Source: Solanum dulcamara
Lineage: Eukaryota; Streptophyta; Magnoliopsida; Solanales; Solanaceae
Reading direction: 5' to 3'
DNA: 64,000 bases
Assembly (NCBI RefSeq): GCF_947179165.1
Contig: NC_077240.1
Span: 45,568,501-45,632,500, forward strand
Both the position numbers and the translations under genes were made by a program. Positions 1 through 11,001 of the stretch are shown piece after piece. The notes under the pieces were generated by a model. It had not been told where the DNA came from. It made no database searches and worked only from the letters and a program-made list of their open reading frames with translations. How positions within the stretch are numbered: the first letter of the stretch is position 1; every line of letters starts with the position of its first letter.

Positions 1-363
1 AGGCATGTCTTGATGACTGATTTAGTGGATAAGGTTTTGGTGTCTTTCTTCCTTGGAGAAGAAAATATTGGAGGAGTGGTGGAGAGGATAAGGTGGAGAG
101 GATAAGATCCAAGGGAAATAAATAAAATAAAATGATAACAAAAAGAAAGGTTGCCCACTTTTGTAAATATCTAGTCCATTTAATAAATTTAATAAGATAA
201 TTATAGTATGAGTAGTTTATATAACTACACCATAACACTTAAAACAAGTTTCAATGTCGTCAAGTTCATATTCAGGAAGTGTAATGTAAAATATACCCTT
301 ACTATCAAGATACGATAAATCAAAAATTTAAGTATTTGCTAAAAAAGCTTTTGGGGTGTTACA
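1..363 (-). mobile_element. LTR fragment of an element (X) running off the left edge
   Basis: Read on the minus strand, this stretch begins at 363 with TGTAACACCCCAAAAG, the same 16 bases that open the LTR of element A at 1281. It interrupts the RT reading frame of the gypsy relic that resumes at 364. I infer the 5' end of an LTR of a minus-strand element inserted in D1, with the rest outside the window. A target duplication would be aaata at 364-368 but cannot be checked here. Beyond the first 16 bases I see little similarity to LTR A. Confidence 0.55.
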
Positions 364-1280
364 AAATAACCACAAAGTCATAATGCCCATAAGAAGTCTT
401 GAAGGCGGTCTTCAGATTGTAAACTTGTTCAACTAGTGATAGTCAATACACATCATCATAGTACTATCTTACTTCTTCAAAAATAAGACCAGTGCACCCC
501 ACGGTGAAGCATTAGGCCGAATAAACCCTTCAATAAATATTCAAAATGTTCCTTATAGCCGCAGTTGTCTGATAAGGATAAATAGAAATGGGCTTAGTGT
601 GTGGCTCCAAATCAATCACAAAATCAATATCATTGTCCTAAAGAACACCTAGTAAGTCAGTAGAAAACACATCCATGAACTCTCTCACCACTCTCGTTGT
701 CTCTAAAAGAGATGACTCTTTGGTTAGATCACGAAAATGAGACAAATAAGATAAGAAACCCTTTTCCATCATACGACAAACAAAAATATAACTTATCACC
801 CCTTTCGAATATGAACTCGGATTAACCTAAGGTCGCAGTCTTAGCATAAAAATCTAGAATCGTATGATGGTAGATAACCAATCCCTACCCCATATCATAT
901 CAAAATCTAGTATATCAAGAACAACTAGATCTGCCCAAGTCTTACTACTCAAAAACGTCACTACACTCTCTATCCCTATCCACCACTAAGGAATCGCCTA
1001 CTGTGGTAGAGACATTAATAGGTACTATAAGGGACTAACATAGAAGACTAATATCCTCATCAAGATAAGTATGTAACATAAGCGTAGGTAGACTCAAGAT
1101 CAAATAACACTACGGTAGAGTGGTACCAAACTAGAAAGATACATGTGATCACTAAATTAGAGTCCTCTACCTTAAATCTACTCTGTATAGCATAACATAG
1201 TCTTTGTCACCACCATCTTAAGTACCATCCTGAGCACTGGCTCGATCTCTACCCTTGTTAACCCTAGTGCCACCCCTAAT
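364..1280 (-). pseudogene. Ty3/gypsy (Tekay-type) pol fragment D1: RT start, linker, protease
   Basis: This is the decayed part of a minus-strand gag-pol. It aligns by eye with 51720-52800 of element D2. Reading minus, the protease lies near 1080-1120 (degenerate LFDP..STYAYV), followed by the linker ending in ...REFMDVFS near 660-700 and the first RT blocks near 420-560. The RT is cut at the GHYDFV block by the LTR at 363. Many stops and indels make it noncoding. Its gag half continues at 13212, on the far side of element A. Family known: chromoviral gypsy pol, order PR-RT-RNase H-IN. Clade is inferred from motif style. Confidence 0.75.
1276..1280. repeat. Left target-site duplication of element A (ctaat)
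   Basis: Five bases, ctaat, directly precede the LTR start TGTAACACC at 1281. The partner after the LTR end at 13211 is ctact (13212-13216), with one mismatch. The flanking sequence on both sides belongs to the same minus-strand gag of D1, which supports a true insertion site. Confidence 0.75.
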
Positions 1281-2954
1281 TGTAACACCCCAAAAGTTTC
1301 TATGCTAAGACCCAAACAGTTCTTTGTATACATATAGGATGAATCCAATAAATTCTAATTGTAATGTAATTATTATGACCGATTCTTTAGTTCTTGAAGT
1401 GTATTTGAAGAGAATTAGGGTCACAATAACTCTCTAGCACAAAGTTGAGTTGAAAGCTTTCTTACCGATTGAGTTTCGATATAAGATTTTACTTTGGTCA
1501 ATTTTAAATGCTAATATTTCCTAGAATATAAAGAATTAGGTATTACATTTCATATACAATTAAAGTTATTTTATTCTTCTTTCCAATGCCACAAATTTAC
1601 CTCATTTCGAATTCGGAGTAAGAAGTTATGACCAATTTACTAGAGGCTGTCAGATCATCAGAAGTTATGGGTCAATATTACAACTCATAAAGTTTTGTAT
1701 GGGGTCACAGAAATGACCCTTAGAGCCTTTGAAAAGTTAGAAAAATTCTAGTCTTTGGGGTATTTTCTACTAGTCTTGTTTACAGCTCCTCTCCTTCTCC
1801 TCGCCCAATTGTCAACTCGTAAAAAAGATCCATAGAACCTCCAAACACAGAAAAACTTCCAAAAGTAAAGTCATTCCTACGAGTGATGATGAATACTCAT
1901 CAAAGATTTTGATAGGATGAGTGGATCCTACGACTCGTCAAAGATTTGACAATTCGTAGAAATAACCCATATACGACCAAAATCAAATTTTTATGGAGGA
2001 TAGTTTGTCCTTTTACCATAATTTCCCAACTAAAAACTTGATTTTTTGGGAAAATTTTGAGTCCCTTAATAGTATCCTATATTCCTAATCCCTCATTGAC
2101 ACTTAGTTTATTTGAAAGTAAGGATTGGAGAAGAGAAAGAAGCTAGGGTTCAAGCGTTCATTCCTATCTTCGAACTTTTGATTTTTCTTCGAGTTCCAGG
2201 TATGTAAGGCTACTATCAGTGTTGGGTTGAGTCTACCCACGTGCCCAAAATGTAATTTTTCAAAGTTGAGTTCGAGTGGAGTTTTACCCTAAATCTAGAA
2301 TTGAGTCATTGATGTCAATTGATACTTCCTTGAAGTTTTCTGCATTTATTTATGTATTGATGATGTCCCTGATGTTGAGTATTCATTCAGATGTATATCT
2401 ATGAATCCACATGAACCTTAGTTGAGTTATGGTCATACTTTGTCCATGTATTACTTGAGGTCCAGATTGAATATTTCATGCATAAAAAAAAGTATTATCT
2501 ACAAATTGAGATGAAGCATAGTTTTAAATGAGTTTGATGAAATTGAAAATATAGCTAAATTTGGATTTTGAGCAAGATGTTTTGATGATGACATAAATGG
2601 TGCTTTCTTTTAACCAAGAAACATAATGATTAATGAAGAGGTAATGATGGTGATGATGTTTTGAAATGAGTTTGAGGTATAAATAAAAAGTCCAATGAGA
2701 CTAAATTACAATGTTAATATGAGTAAATATTTTGGGAGTAGTATAGAGCATCGAGTTGGGTAAGACTTTGATACACTCAAGACCCATAACTAAATAGCCA
2801 ATTTAGGATAGAGGTTACACCTTTCTTGTTCCAAAAGAGGACTTCATGATTGGATCTATAGATGTTGATGTCCATTACTCTGGCAAGGTTTTGTATGGAT
2901 GTGGCAATGACATCACTTCGTTGTATCATTACTAACTCATAAGTAATGGTTGTC
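1281..2954 (+). repeat. LTR-A, 5' copy, interrupted by element B
   Basis: This is noncoding LTR sequence. From about 1800 it matches 11400-12485, including shared stretches such as aaggattggagaagagaaagaa near 2120 and 11660. The copy breaks off just after the stretch that pairs with 12470-12490, where B begins (TGTAATGACC at 2955). Bases 1281-1800 have no partner here because the other copy lost its start. Short words of the actcgt/actcatc type recur at about 1812-1960. Confidence 0.7.
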
Positions 2955-3649
2955 TGTAATGACCCTCCATGTAATTTTTGAATTTAAGCATTCATTTCAT
3001 CATTTAGAGCATTCCTGTAGCGACCCTAAGTCATTTATGAATTGCAGACACAAACTATTAGGTTGCCTTATCGTTTCTTTGGGTTTTAGGACCATTTTCC
3101 TGTTTTGGAGCTTTTATAACCTAAAAAGTTAACTTTGGTGAACACTTCAGGAAAATAACCTCAGAATGGAATTCTGACGGTTTTGTCAACTTCAAAATGG
3201 ACAAATTAGGCTATTAGTATTGTCGGCATGAGTACCGAGGTAATCAGTACGAATTTAGGACCATTTGGAAATTTTGACTTTCATGTTTAGCCTTTAGTTG
3301 ACTTTGGTCAACATTCTTGGAAAATGTACTCAAATGAAAATTTTAACAGTGCAGTTAGTTTTGAAATATCGAGTTTGGTCTAGAAAGATCCTTCGTTCGC
3401 TTCCTGAGGCCTCTAGTGTAATCTCGAGGCCTATTGTGGAAATAGGCTCAAAATGGCACTTGGGTGTGGGACCTACTTTTCATTGAAATGACCTCGTATG
3501 GGAATTTTTGATGTGCCATTAAGTTTGAAATATCAAATTTGGTAGTGTAGCATATTTCATTTGCGCACACGGAGTTCCAAATGAATCAAAAGAACCCCGT
3601 CGGAGGATTTGACATTTTAAGATTATTTTTGCACCAGGTTTATCTAGTG

Positions 3650-3850
3650 TCGTCGCTTAAGAGATCCTTAGTTGCTAAAGCGAGTACTGCTTCAACGGTT
3701 AAAAGCTTGCTAAATCAACCAACCCTGTTAGGACGGTGTCTCTTCAGCGAGAGTCCTGTCGCTAAATCGACCAGGCATCGCTAAAGCGAGGCCCATATTT
3801 TAGGTGAGTGTTGCATAAGCGATCCCCAGGTGGTCGCTAAAGTGACACCT
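3650..3850. repeat. Cluster of TCGCTAAAGCGA-like inverted words in LTR-B
   Basis: About six near-copies of a word with arms TCGCT/AGCGA around AA occur within 200 bp: near 3652, 3672-3684, 3740-3753, 3758-3773, 3776-3792, 3811-3825 and 3832-3849. They are CG-containing words in AT-rich DNA. The truncated 3' LTR does not reach this part, so the copies cannot be compared between LTRs. Confidence 0.6.
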
Positions 3851-4953
3851 GAGGGTCATTCCTAAGACCCAAAAATAAGATTTTGTATCAAATTTCAAAC
3901 TTGGTTTTCTTCTTACATTCTTGGGAGATTTGGGTGATTCAAAAGACTAATTAGCATAGATTTTTTAGAGGAATCTAGCGGTGTGTTCAGAATTAGTAGT
4001 TGAGGCTTCCTTTGAGGTAATTTCTCTGTTTTCCTATGTTTCTAAGTTCTTAAGCCTTGTAGTTGATCATGAATGCAGGTTATGTTTGGGTCTGATTTGG
4101 TGAGTGAATTGTGTTCCCTTGTGGAACATGAGCTGGGGGTAGTAGTTAGAGCCTATTCTTGGAGTCAATTTTGTGAACTACGAAGCAGGTCTTACAATTT
4201 CTAATTTTTGACTCTGAAATTGGACCATTTATAAATACGATAATTTTAGTGTCATAATAATTGTGTTAACATTGTGTTTCTATTGTTGATAGCGTAGTAG
4301 CATTCAAAGGGAGCTCGAAATGGAAAAACTCGAGTTTTATGAGTTGGAGCACGTATGGTCGGCTTATAAGTAGGTTACGATTTTCCACTCGTGAGATTGA
4401 GTATGTGTAGGAAATTATTTATTGGTTTGCATGTGTTTGGAGGGCTTTGGGTGTCGAGCTTGCTAATTCCTAGAACACATGTTCTAGGCCTTATTTTGGG
4501 TAATTGTTGGACTATGTAAGCATAACTCCTATGGTTGTTAGTTGTTCCTATCCTATAATGAATGTTGTGTTGTGGTAACACATTTGGAAGCATGTTTGGC
4601 TTTAACCTAGGCTTACATTAGTATTGCCTTAGACTTGCGCGATTTTTGTGCCGTTGGGGCTTAATCCTTATTCAACGTCTCTTCTGATGGTTAGCTCCAT
4701 GTAAAATTACATAGCAGACTTGAGTCTGATAATCTGAGCCTTAGCTAAGAAGTAACTCAACTTGTGACCTTACCTCCATAATACCCTATTCTCCCATCAT
4801 TCTATATCGCTCGGTTGTTGATTTTTGGATGTTTTCATGGCGATTCAGGTTATATTTGGTTCGGGCTAGAGCGGTGCATTGATGACACTCGGTTTGGGGG
4901 TAGTACCCGTGATGCACAGTTGGTCACTTATTCTAATTTGGTATGATGCATTT

Positions 4954-5214
4954 GCTACAGATACCAGATCAAAGTCTGTTGTCCAACTTACTTGTGTTCG
5001 ACTCCTTAGCTATAGATACCCGTTAAAGTCCGTGGTCCAGCTTACTTATGTTTAGGCTTCCTAGATATAGTTACCCAGTTAATGTTCGCAGTCAAGCTTA
5101 CCCATGCTCGACCCTTGGTACAGTTACTCGGTTAAAGTCCATGGTCTAGCCTACTTATGTCGACTCATTAGCTACAGTTACCCGGTTGCAGTCCGTGGTC
5201 CAGCTTGCACATGG
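4954..5214. repeat. Minisatellite in LTR-B, about 5 units of about 55 bp
   Basis: Units run from gctacagatacc through gtccgtggtccagcttac to the next gctatagatacc. Starts are near 4954, 5010, 5065, 5119 and 5171. Units are diverged but in register. The array lies in the 3' third of the LTR. Confidence 0.7.
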
Positions 5215-5952
5215 TTTAATCCTAATTCCCTGACCAATTCAGCAATTCTTGCATCTATCGGGCTTATGAGAGTCCTTGCATGTGGTTTCTCTTTATTTGT
5301 GCAAGATAATACCCATCAATTTTATGGGAGCCCGCATAGTTGGTTAGGTTCTTTCTCTTTGTTTGCTAATACGCTCATTTACATACGCATATTTACTTCT
5401 TGTCATGTCTTTGATAGTGATATTTTACTCATATTTCAGTTTACTTTTGCTTATTTTGCTCATTCAGCCTATGATTCAAATTGGGTAACTATTATTTTGG
5501 TACTCATACTACACACTTCATCTGTTTTCATGATGCAGGTCCGAGTACTAGCTACTATCATTGATTCGAGCCAACAACAGTCTTGATCGGAGGCGAGGGT
5601 GAGCATAATGTATTCTAGATTTACCTATCTTCTTTAATACATATATTTTGCGTATATTTTACTTTTTGAGACAACTCTATTTCATAGTCCACTTTTGGGA
5701 CTTGTACTCTTTTATTAGCAGCGCTGTACATATGAATTTTAGGTTCTAAGAGGGATCCTTTTTGTTTATATATATATTTAGTTGCTTTCGCCCTTTGATT
5801 GTATGTTCCTATTATTACTTTATATTTTAGATTAGATTGCTGGTCTTTTACCGAGACATCCTAGTCTTTGCAGATTCGGGATATGGGTCGGCTTGCCTAT
5901 TGGTGGGTCATAGTAGGCGTCATCATGATCTTAGAAATCAGGTTGTGACAAG

Positions 5953-5965
5953 TTGGTATCAAAGC
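5953..5965 (+). other. Primer-binding site of element B (tRNA-Met type)
   Basis: TTGGTATCAAAGC sits two bases after the LTR end. It matches the plant gypsy PBS TGGTATCAGAGC (initiator tRNA-Met 3' end) with one change. Confidence 0.8.
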
Positions 5966-6139
5966 ACCAAGTTCACTGGTCTTACTTGCACAAAGCTAAT
6001 GTCTAGTAGAGCCCTACGGATCGGTATGGAGATGTTCGTGCCTTATCCTTTGGAGGCTAAATAATGTTTTTCAGAACATTTCCTTTTTATCGCTGTCGTG
6101 CAGTGTGTATCTGGTTGGTTTCTTGAAAACTCACGTGTT

Positions 6140-7560
6140 CCACTCTTTTACAGGGTGACTTGCACATACGTTGGAGGTAGAGGCCGACTAGGAGGTCATG
6201 CCAGGGCTACTGCAACAGGTCAGGGCCGAGAGTAGACTTCGGAACTAGAGGTGGAGCCACCACTAGCTCTAGTACATTACTAGCAGCTAGATCTAGGACC
6301 AGCCTAGCCATTGCCTAAGCCAGCCGCAACACTAAGCTTGCAAGTGATGTTCGCTCAGATTTTAGCTTTCATTGGGGGTATGCAGTAGGCCTCAACTCAA
6401 GGTTCTCCAATAATGCAGGACCATCCTACACCAGCAGCACTGATTGTTTAGCATCCATCTATACTGATTGCTCAACCTGATGATTTAGAGGGTGTCATGC
6501 CACTCCAGAAACAGAAGATGCTCGGGGTGATCATTAGACTATCACCGCTAAGCTTTTCTAGGGCTGTGGGTAAGGATGACCATAAGTTACTACTTACTTT
6601 TAGCGAGCAGGTATAGACCTTGGGTTTAGTGGAGTCAGGAGGAGACGACTTCACTGCTTATCAGTTAGACAGTCTCGCTAGGTAGTGGTCGCATACCTAC
6701 CTAGAGACCAGGCCAGCTAGGTCCCCACCAGTGACATGGGCTGAGTTTTGAGAGGCCTTGTTGGCATGTTTTATACCTAGGAATGACAGAGATCAGCTCT
6801 AAGATCAGATTTTATGACTGGAGTAGGACTCTATGATAGTATTGAAGTACGAGGCCCAAATCAACGAGCTCTCCAGGAATACCGCTATGATCTTACCTAC
6901 TAAGGAGGGGAGAGTTTTGTGCTTCATTAAGGGATTGAGGCTTTAGCTAAGGATCGAGACTCAGTCTTTAGTCTGAGGTGTGGCTTATTTCTAGAGGTGG
7001 TAGACCATGTCCACACATATGAGCAACTCTATCATGAGGCCCAAGGGGACAATGACAAGAGATCTAGATATGAGGATAGCTATGATGGGCGCCTCTTTAG
7101 TCCCCGAGAGTCCTATGATAGATCTCGCTAGAGATTTCATTCGGTTTAGTCCAGCCACCCCTTCTAGTCATTTCTTTTGACTTAAGAGGGTGATCAGCAC
7201 CATCAGATTGGTTCTAGTACCAGTTTGAGTCAGGGCTGAGGTAGTTCGCAGGTGGGCTCTACCTCTAAATTTTAGCTACCATTCCAGGGTTGAAATGAGT
7301 GCGGGAATATAGATCATTAGTCCCGCGAGTGCCCTCAGTGCAGGCTAGCCTTACCAGCTCAACAGATAGGTAGACCTACACCCGTACTAGCACCTTCAGC
7401 TAGAGGCGGCCAGGACTGCAGGGGTGGTCATCAGGGAGAACAAGGAGATCCTTAGGGAAGCAGGGTCGATATGTAGGGTAGAGGAGGCCAAGCCCATTTC
7501 TATGTAGCTTCAGCTAGAGTAGAGACTAAAGCCTCGGACGATGTGATCACAGATACGGTT
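6140..7560 (+). pseudogene. gag of element B
   Basis: Recognisable remains, in order, are an Arg/Gly-rich start near 6170-6230, a gag core near 6720-6970 with MTWAEF..ALLACFIPRNDR and later EAQINELSRN, and a zinc-knuckle remnant ECGN.DH.SREC near 7290-7330, followed by a Gly/Arg-rich stretch. It is interrupted by many TAG/TGA codons and frame changes. The family role is the virus-like particle structural protein. There is no continuous frame over 100 codons, so it cannot make the protein. Confidence 0.7.
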
Positions 7561-7917
7561 TTATTATGCAATTAGCCTGCATCTATTTTATTTGATCCAG
7601 TCTCCACATATTCTTGTATATCTATTTATTGTTACCTATGGCTAAGTATGATAAAGGAGTTATTAGCTAACCCATTACGTGTTTCGACCCTGGTAGGTGA
7701 TTTCTTAGTAGTGAATCAGGTTTTTATATCTTGTATGGTGACTATCCAGGGGTGTAACGCTAGGGTTGATCTCATGTTGCTTGATATGATGGATTTTGAT
7801 TTGATTCTGGGTATGCACTGGTTAACCCCTCACTATGAAGTCTTGGATTGCTATGCAAAGAACATTACCTTAGCCATGCCTGGTATTTCGTCCGGTGGTG
7901 TGGTAGGGCTTATTTAG
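7561..7917 (+). pseudogene. Aspartic protease region of element B
   Basis: The flap and core are readable. ILFDPVSTYSCIS near 7590-7625 stands where retropepsins carry the D-S/T-G active site, and here the DxG glycine is lost. An open stretch of 89 codons follows (7648-7917) with DFDLILGMHWL and LDCYAKNITLAMPG, typical of the chromoviral PR C-terminal half. The family protein cleaves Gag-Pol. The altered active site and upstream stops indicate a dead copy. Confidence 0.8.
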
Positions 7918-8039
7918 TCGCATGCAAGTTGGGGTGATATCTTTTGTTCGGTCCTAGAGATTAGTGTCTAGAGGGTGTTTAGCATACTTGGTTTGTATTA
8001 CAGATGTTAGTAGGAAAGGCCCTACAGTTGATTTAGTGT

Positions 8040-8960
8040 CTACAGTCTAAGAGTTTGTAGATGTGTTTACTATCGATCTACCTGGCCTCTCTCCTGAATG
8101 TGATATTGACTTCTCCATTGATTTACAGCCAAGCACTCATCCTATTTCCATCCCACCATATTGTATGGCCCCCGTAAAGCTCAAAGAGCTTAGTGTTCAG
8201 CTTGAGGATCTCAAGGATAAGTGATTTATTTGGCCTAGTGAATTTCCTTGGGGTGCTCTCATTCTGTTAGTTAAGAAGTAGGATGGTACTATGCGGATGT
8301 GCATCAATTACAGGTAATTGAATAAGGTGACAGTGAAGAACTATTACCTCATGCCTAGTATTGATGACCTATTTGACCAGCTTTAGGGTGTCGTTGTGTT
8401 TTCTAAGATCGATTTGAGATTCATCTACCACCTTTTGAGGATTAGGGCACTGGACGTCCATAAGACTATATTTAGGACTCATTATGGCCACTATGAGCTC
8501 CTAGTGATGTGTTTTGGGTTGACTAACGCCCCTCCGAGTTCATGGACTTGATGCCCTGAGTGTTTAGGCCATACTAGGACTCATTTTTCATATTCTTCAT
8601 TAACGACATTCTGGTATACTCGCGGAGCCAAAAGGAGCATGAGCAGCATTTAAGAGTAGTGCTCCATACATTGAGAGATCAGAGGCTTTGTGCCAAGTTC
8701 TCAAAGTGAGAGTTTTGTCTTTAGTCCATTACATTCTTGGTGAGCATGGTATCCAAGGATGGTATTAAGGTGGATCCTATGAAGAATGAGGCTATTCAGA
8801 ATTGGTCCAGGCCCACCTCTGTGACTAATATTCATAGCTTCATCAAATTGGCAGGGTACTACTGGTGTTTTGTTGAGGGGTTTTCTAGTATAGCAGCGCC
8901 TCTCACACAGTTGACTCTCCAGGTTCTCCTATTTGTGTGGTTGGAGGAGTGTGAGAGGAT
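8040..8960 (+). pseudogene. Reverse transcriptase of element B
   Basis: RT blocks are readable in order. WGALILLVKK..GTMRMCINYR lies near 8250-8310, [14 protein letters not shown] near 8402-8442, [17 protein letters not shown] near 8482-8532 and the catalytic block [10 protein letters not shown] near 8589-8618. The block replaces the first Asp of the family's IDD with Asn. LAGYYWCFVEGFSSIAAPL near 8848-8905 is the connection region. Stop codons interrupt (for example where Gln is expected in the QLQG block near 8385). The family function is RNA-dependent DNA synthesis; this copy is inactive. Confidence 0.85.
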
Positions 8961-9456
8961 ATTTATACGGCTCAAGGAGTTGCTGACCACTACCCTTATA
9001 TTGACTCTTCCAATTGAGGGTGAGGGATTCACCATTTACTATAATGCATCCATCATTGGTTTGGGTTATATGCTGATGCAACAGGGTTGGGTTATTAGTT
9101 TTGCATCGAGGTAGCTTATGTTGCATGAGTGAAATTACCCCACTCATAAAATAGAGTTGGCATTGGCAGTTTTCAATCTTTAGATTTAAAGGCACTACCT
9201 GTTACGGAGTTTGATGCTAGATTTAATTGAAAGTAGGAGCCTTCAGTACATTATGAGCCATAGGGATCGTAATTCTAGGAAATGCCATAGGATTGATCTC
9301 CTAAAGGACTATGACCACTCTAATCTCTACCATCTGAGCAAGGCGAATGTAGTAACGGATGCCTTTAGTAGGAAGGCAGTTAGTATGGGTAGTCTAGCCT
9401 TCTATTTTACTATAGAGCGACCCTTAGCTTTGGATATCCTGTCCTTAGCTAACTAG
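8961..9456 (+). pseudogene. RNase H domain of element B
   Basis: The start FTIYYNASIIGLGYMLMQ (near 9028-9082) replaces the usual catalytic Asp with Asn. The end carries the conserved KANVVTDAFSRKAVSMG (near 9340-9390). A 125-codon open frame (8737-9114) spans the RT connection and the start of RNase H, and a second frame (9211-9456) covers the end. A stop and frame change separate them. Confidence 0.8.
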
Positions 9457-9639
9457 ATGATTCAACTTCATATTTCTGATCCCCAATGTGTGCTAGTTTA
9501 TGTGGGAGATTAGTCATCTCTGTTGGAATGGATTTGCAACCATTAGCTTATGGATGTGGAGTTAGTTGCACTGCAAGATCGGGTTTTAGGAGGTGACACC
9601 ATCTTGGCTACCTTAGATTCAATTGGGGTATTGAGGTTT

Positions 9640-10967
9640 GGTGGTTGACTTTGTGTTCTGAGAGTTGGGGGCTTGATTCAGATGATCCTTAGCGAGGCCC
9701 ATGACTCCATATATTCTATCCATCTGGGCATCGCTGAGAAGTATCACAACTTGAGGCAGCACTACTAGTGGAGCAGCATGGCTAGAGATATTGTGGATTA
9801 TGAGTCTCATTGTTTTAGTTTTCAGCAATTTAAGGCCAACCATTTAAGGCCTAGTGGTGAGCTTTAGGGATTACCCATTCCCGAGTGTAAATAGGCGCAA
9901 ATCACCATGTATTTCATTGTGGGTTTGTGTCACACTTCCCACAGTCTTAATTGTATTTGGGTCATTGTGGATCAATTGACCAAGGCGGCACACTTACTTC
10001 CCATTCATAATTCCTACAGTGCTGAGAGGTTAGCCTTTATCTACATTCGGGAGGTGGTTTTCCTTAATGGTGTGCCTGTTTCTATTATCTTAGACCGGGG
10101 CTCACAGTTCACATCTAGCTATTGGAGGACTTTTCAAGAAGAGTTGGGTAACAGTGTCGGCCTTAGCATAACTTTCCACCTACAGATCGATGGTCAATTG
10201 GAGCGTACTATATAGGTTTTGAAGGACATATTATTGGCTAATGTTATGGATTTTAGATGTCGTGGGATCAGTTATTTCCCTTCGTAGAGTTTGTGTATAA
10301 CAACAGCTACCACTCTAGTATATAAATGGCCCTATTTAGGGCCTTATATGGTAGGCATTTTCTCTCTCCTCTTAGATTGTTTAAATCTGTGGAACCCAGG
10401 ATGCACTATTCATACCTGATGCAAGAGGCCTTAGATTATGTGAGGGTGATTCATGATAGGCTCAGGATATCTCAGAGTAGACACTAGAGTTATGTGGATC
10501 ATAAGCGTCGGCCATTGAGATTTGCCATTAGTTAATGAGTATTCCTCCGTGTATCTCCCATGAAGAGTGTGATGAGATTTGGGAAGCGGGGCAGGCTCAG
10601 CCCCAGTATATTGGCCCTTTCTAAATATTAAGGACAGTTGGTGAGGTTGAATATGAGTTAGCTTTGCTCCCGTCCTTTTCAGTTATTTATCCAATTTTCC
10701 ATGTTTTGATGCTGCGCTGGAATGTTCCAAATGAGTCCAATATGATTCAATATGATGCGGTCGACTTAGATAACTGCTTGAGCTATAATAAGGAGCTAGT
10801 TGCTATTTTCACCAGAGATGTCAAATACTTACGTTCAAGAGTCATTCCTGTGGTTAAGGTCCATTGAAGGTATCGTCCAGTCGAGGAGGCTACCTTGAAG
10901 ACAAAGCAAGATATGCGGGCACATTTCTCCTGCTTATTTGATCTTTCAGGTACTTTTTGTCTCTTAC
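9640..10967 (+). pseudogene. Integrase and C-terminal tail of element B
   Basis: The H2C2 zinc-binding part lies near 9690-9850. The catalytic core is at 9907-10330: an open 102-codon stretch reads MYFIVGLCHTSH, IWVIVDQLTKAAHLLP, SIILDRGSQFTSSYW and DGQLERTI. The first catalytic Asp, expected where MYF stands (family MDF), is Tyr; the second (LDRGS) and the Glu (LERT) remain. The tail near 10850-10960 (RYRPVEEATLKTKQDM) is the C-terminal motif of Tekay-type chromoviruses. Stops occur throughout. It once inserted cDNA in the nucleus. Confidence 0.85.
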
Positions 10968-11001
10968 TTTCACGGACGAAAGTTCTTTTAGTAGTGGATG
11001 T

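Larger units (their letters stand above)
2955..5950 (+). repeat. 5' LTR of element B
   Basis: Bounded by TGTAATGACC at 2955 and ...GGTTGTGACA at 5950, two bases before the PBS. At 2996 bp it is long, as is usual for Tekay/Del elements. It contains a cluster of TCGCTAAAGCGA-like words (3650-3850) and a 55-bp minisatellite (4954-5214). A 160-codon open frame at 5104-5586 lies within it and has no recognisable domain, so I treat it as chance. Confidence 0.8.

Noticed and set aside
5104..5586. 160-codon open frame as a possible membrane protein gene
   Set aside because: It lies inside the 5' LTR of B, begins in the minisatellite, and shows only generic hydrophobic text with no domain.
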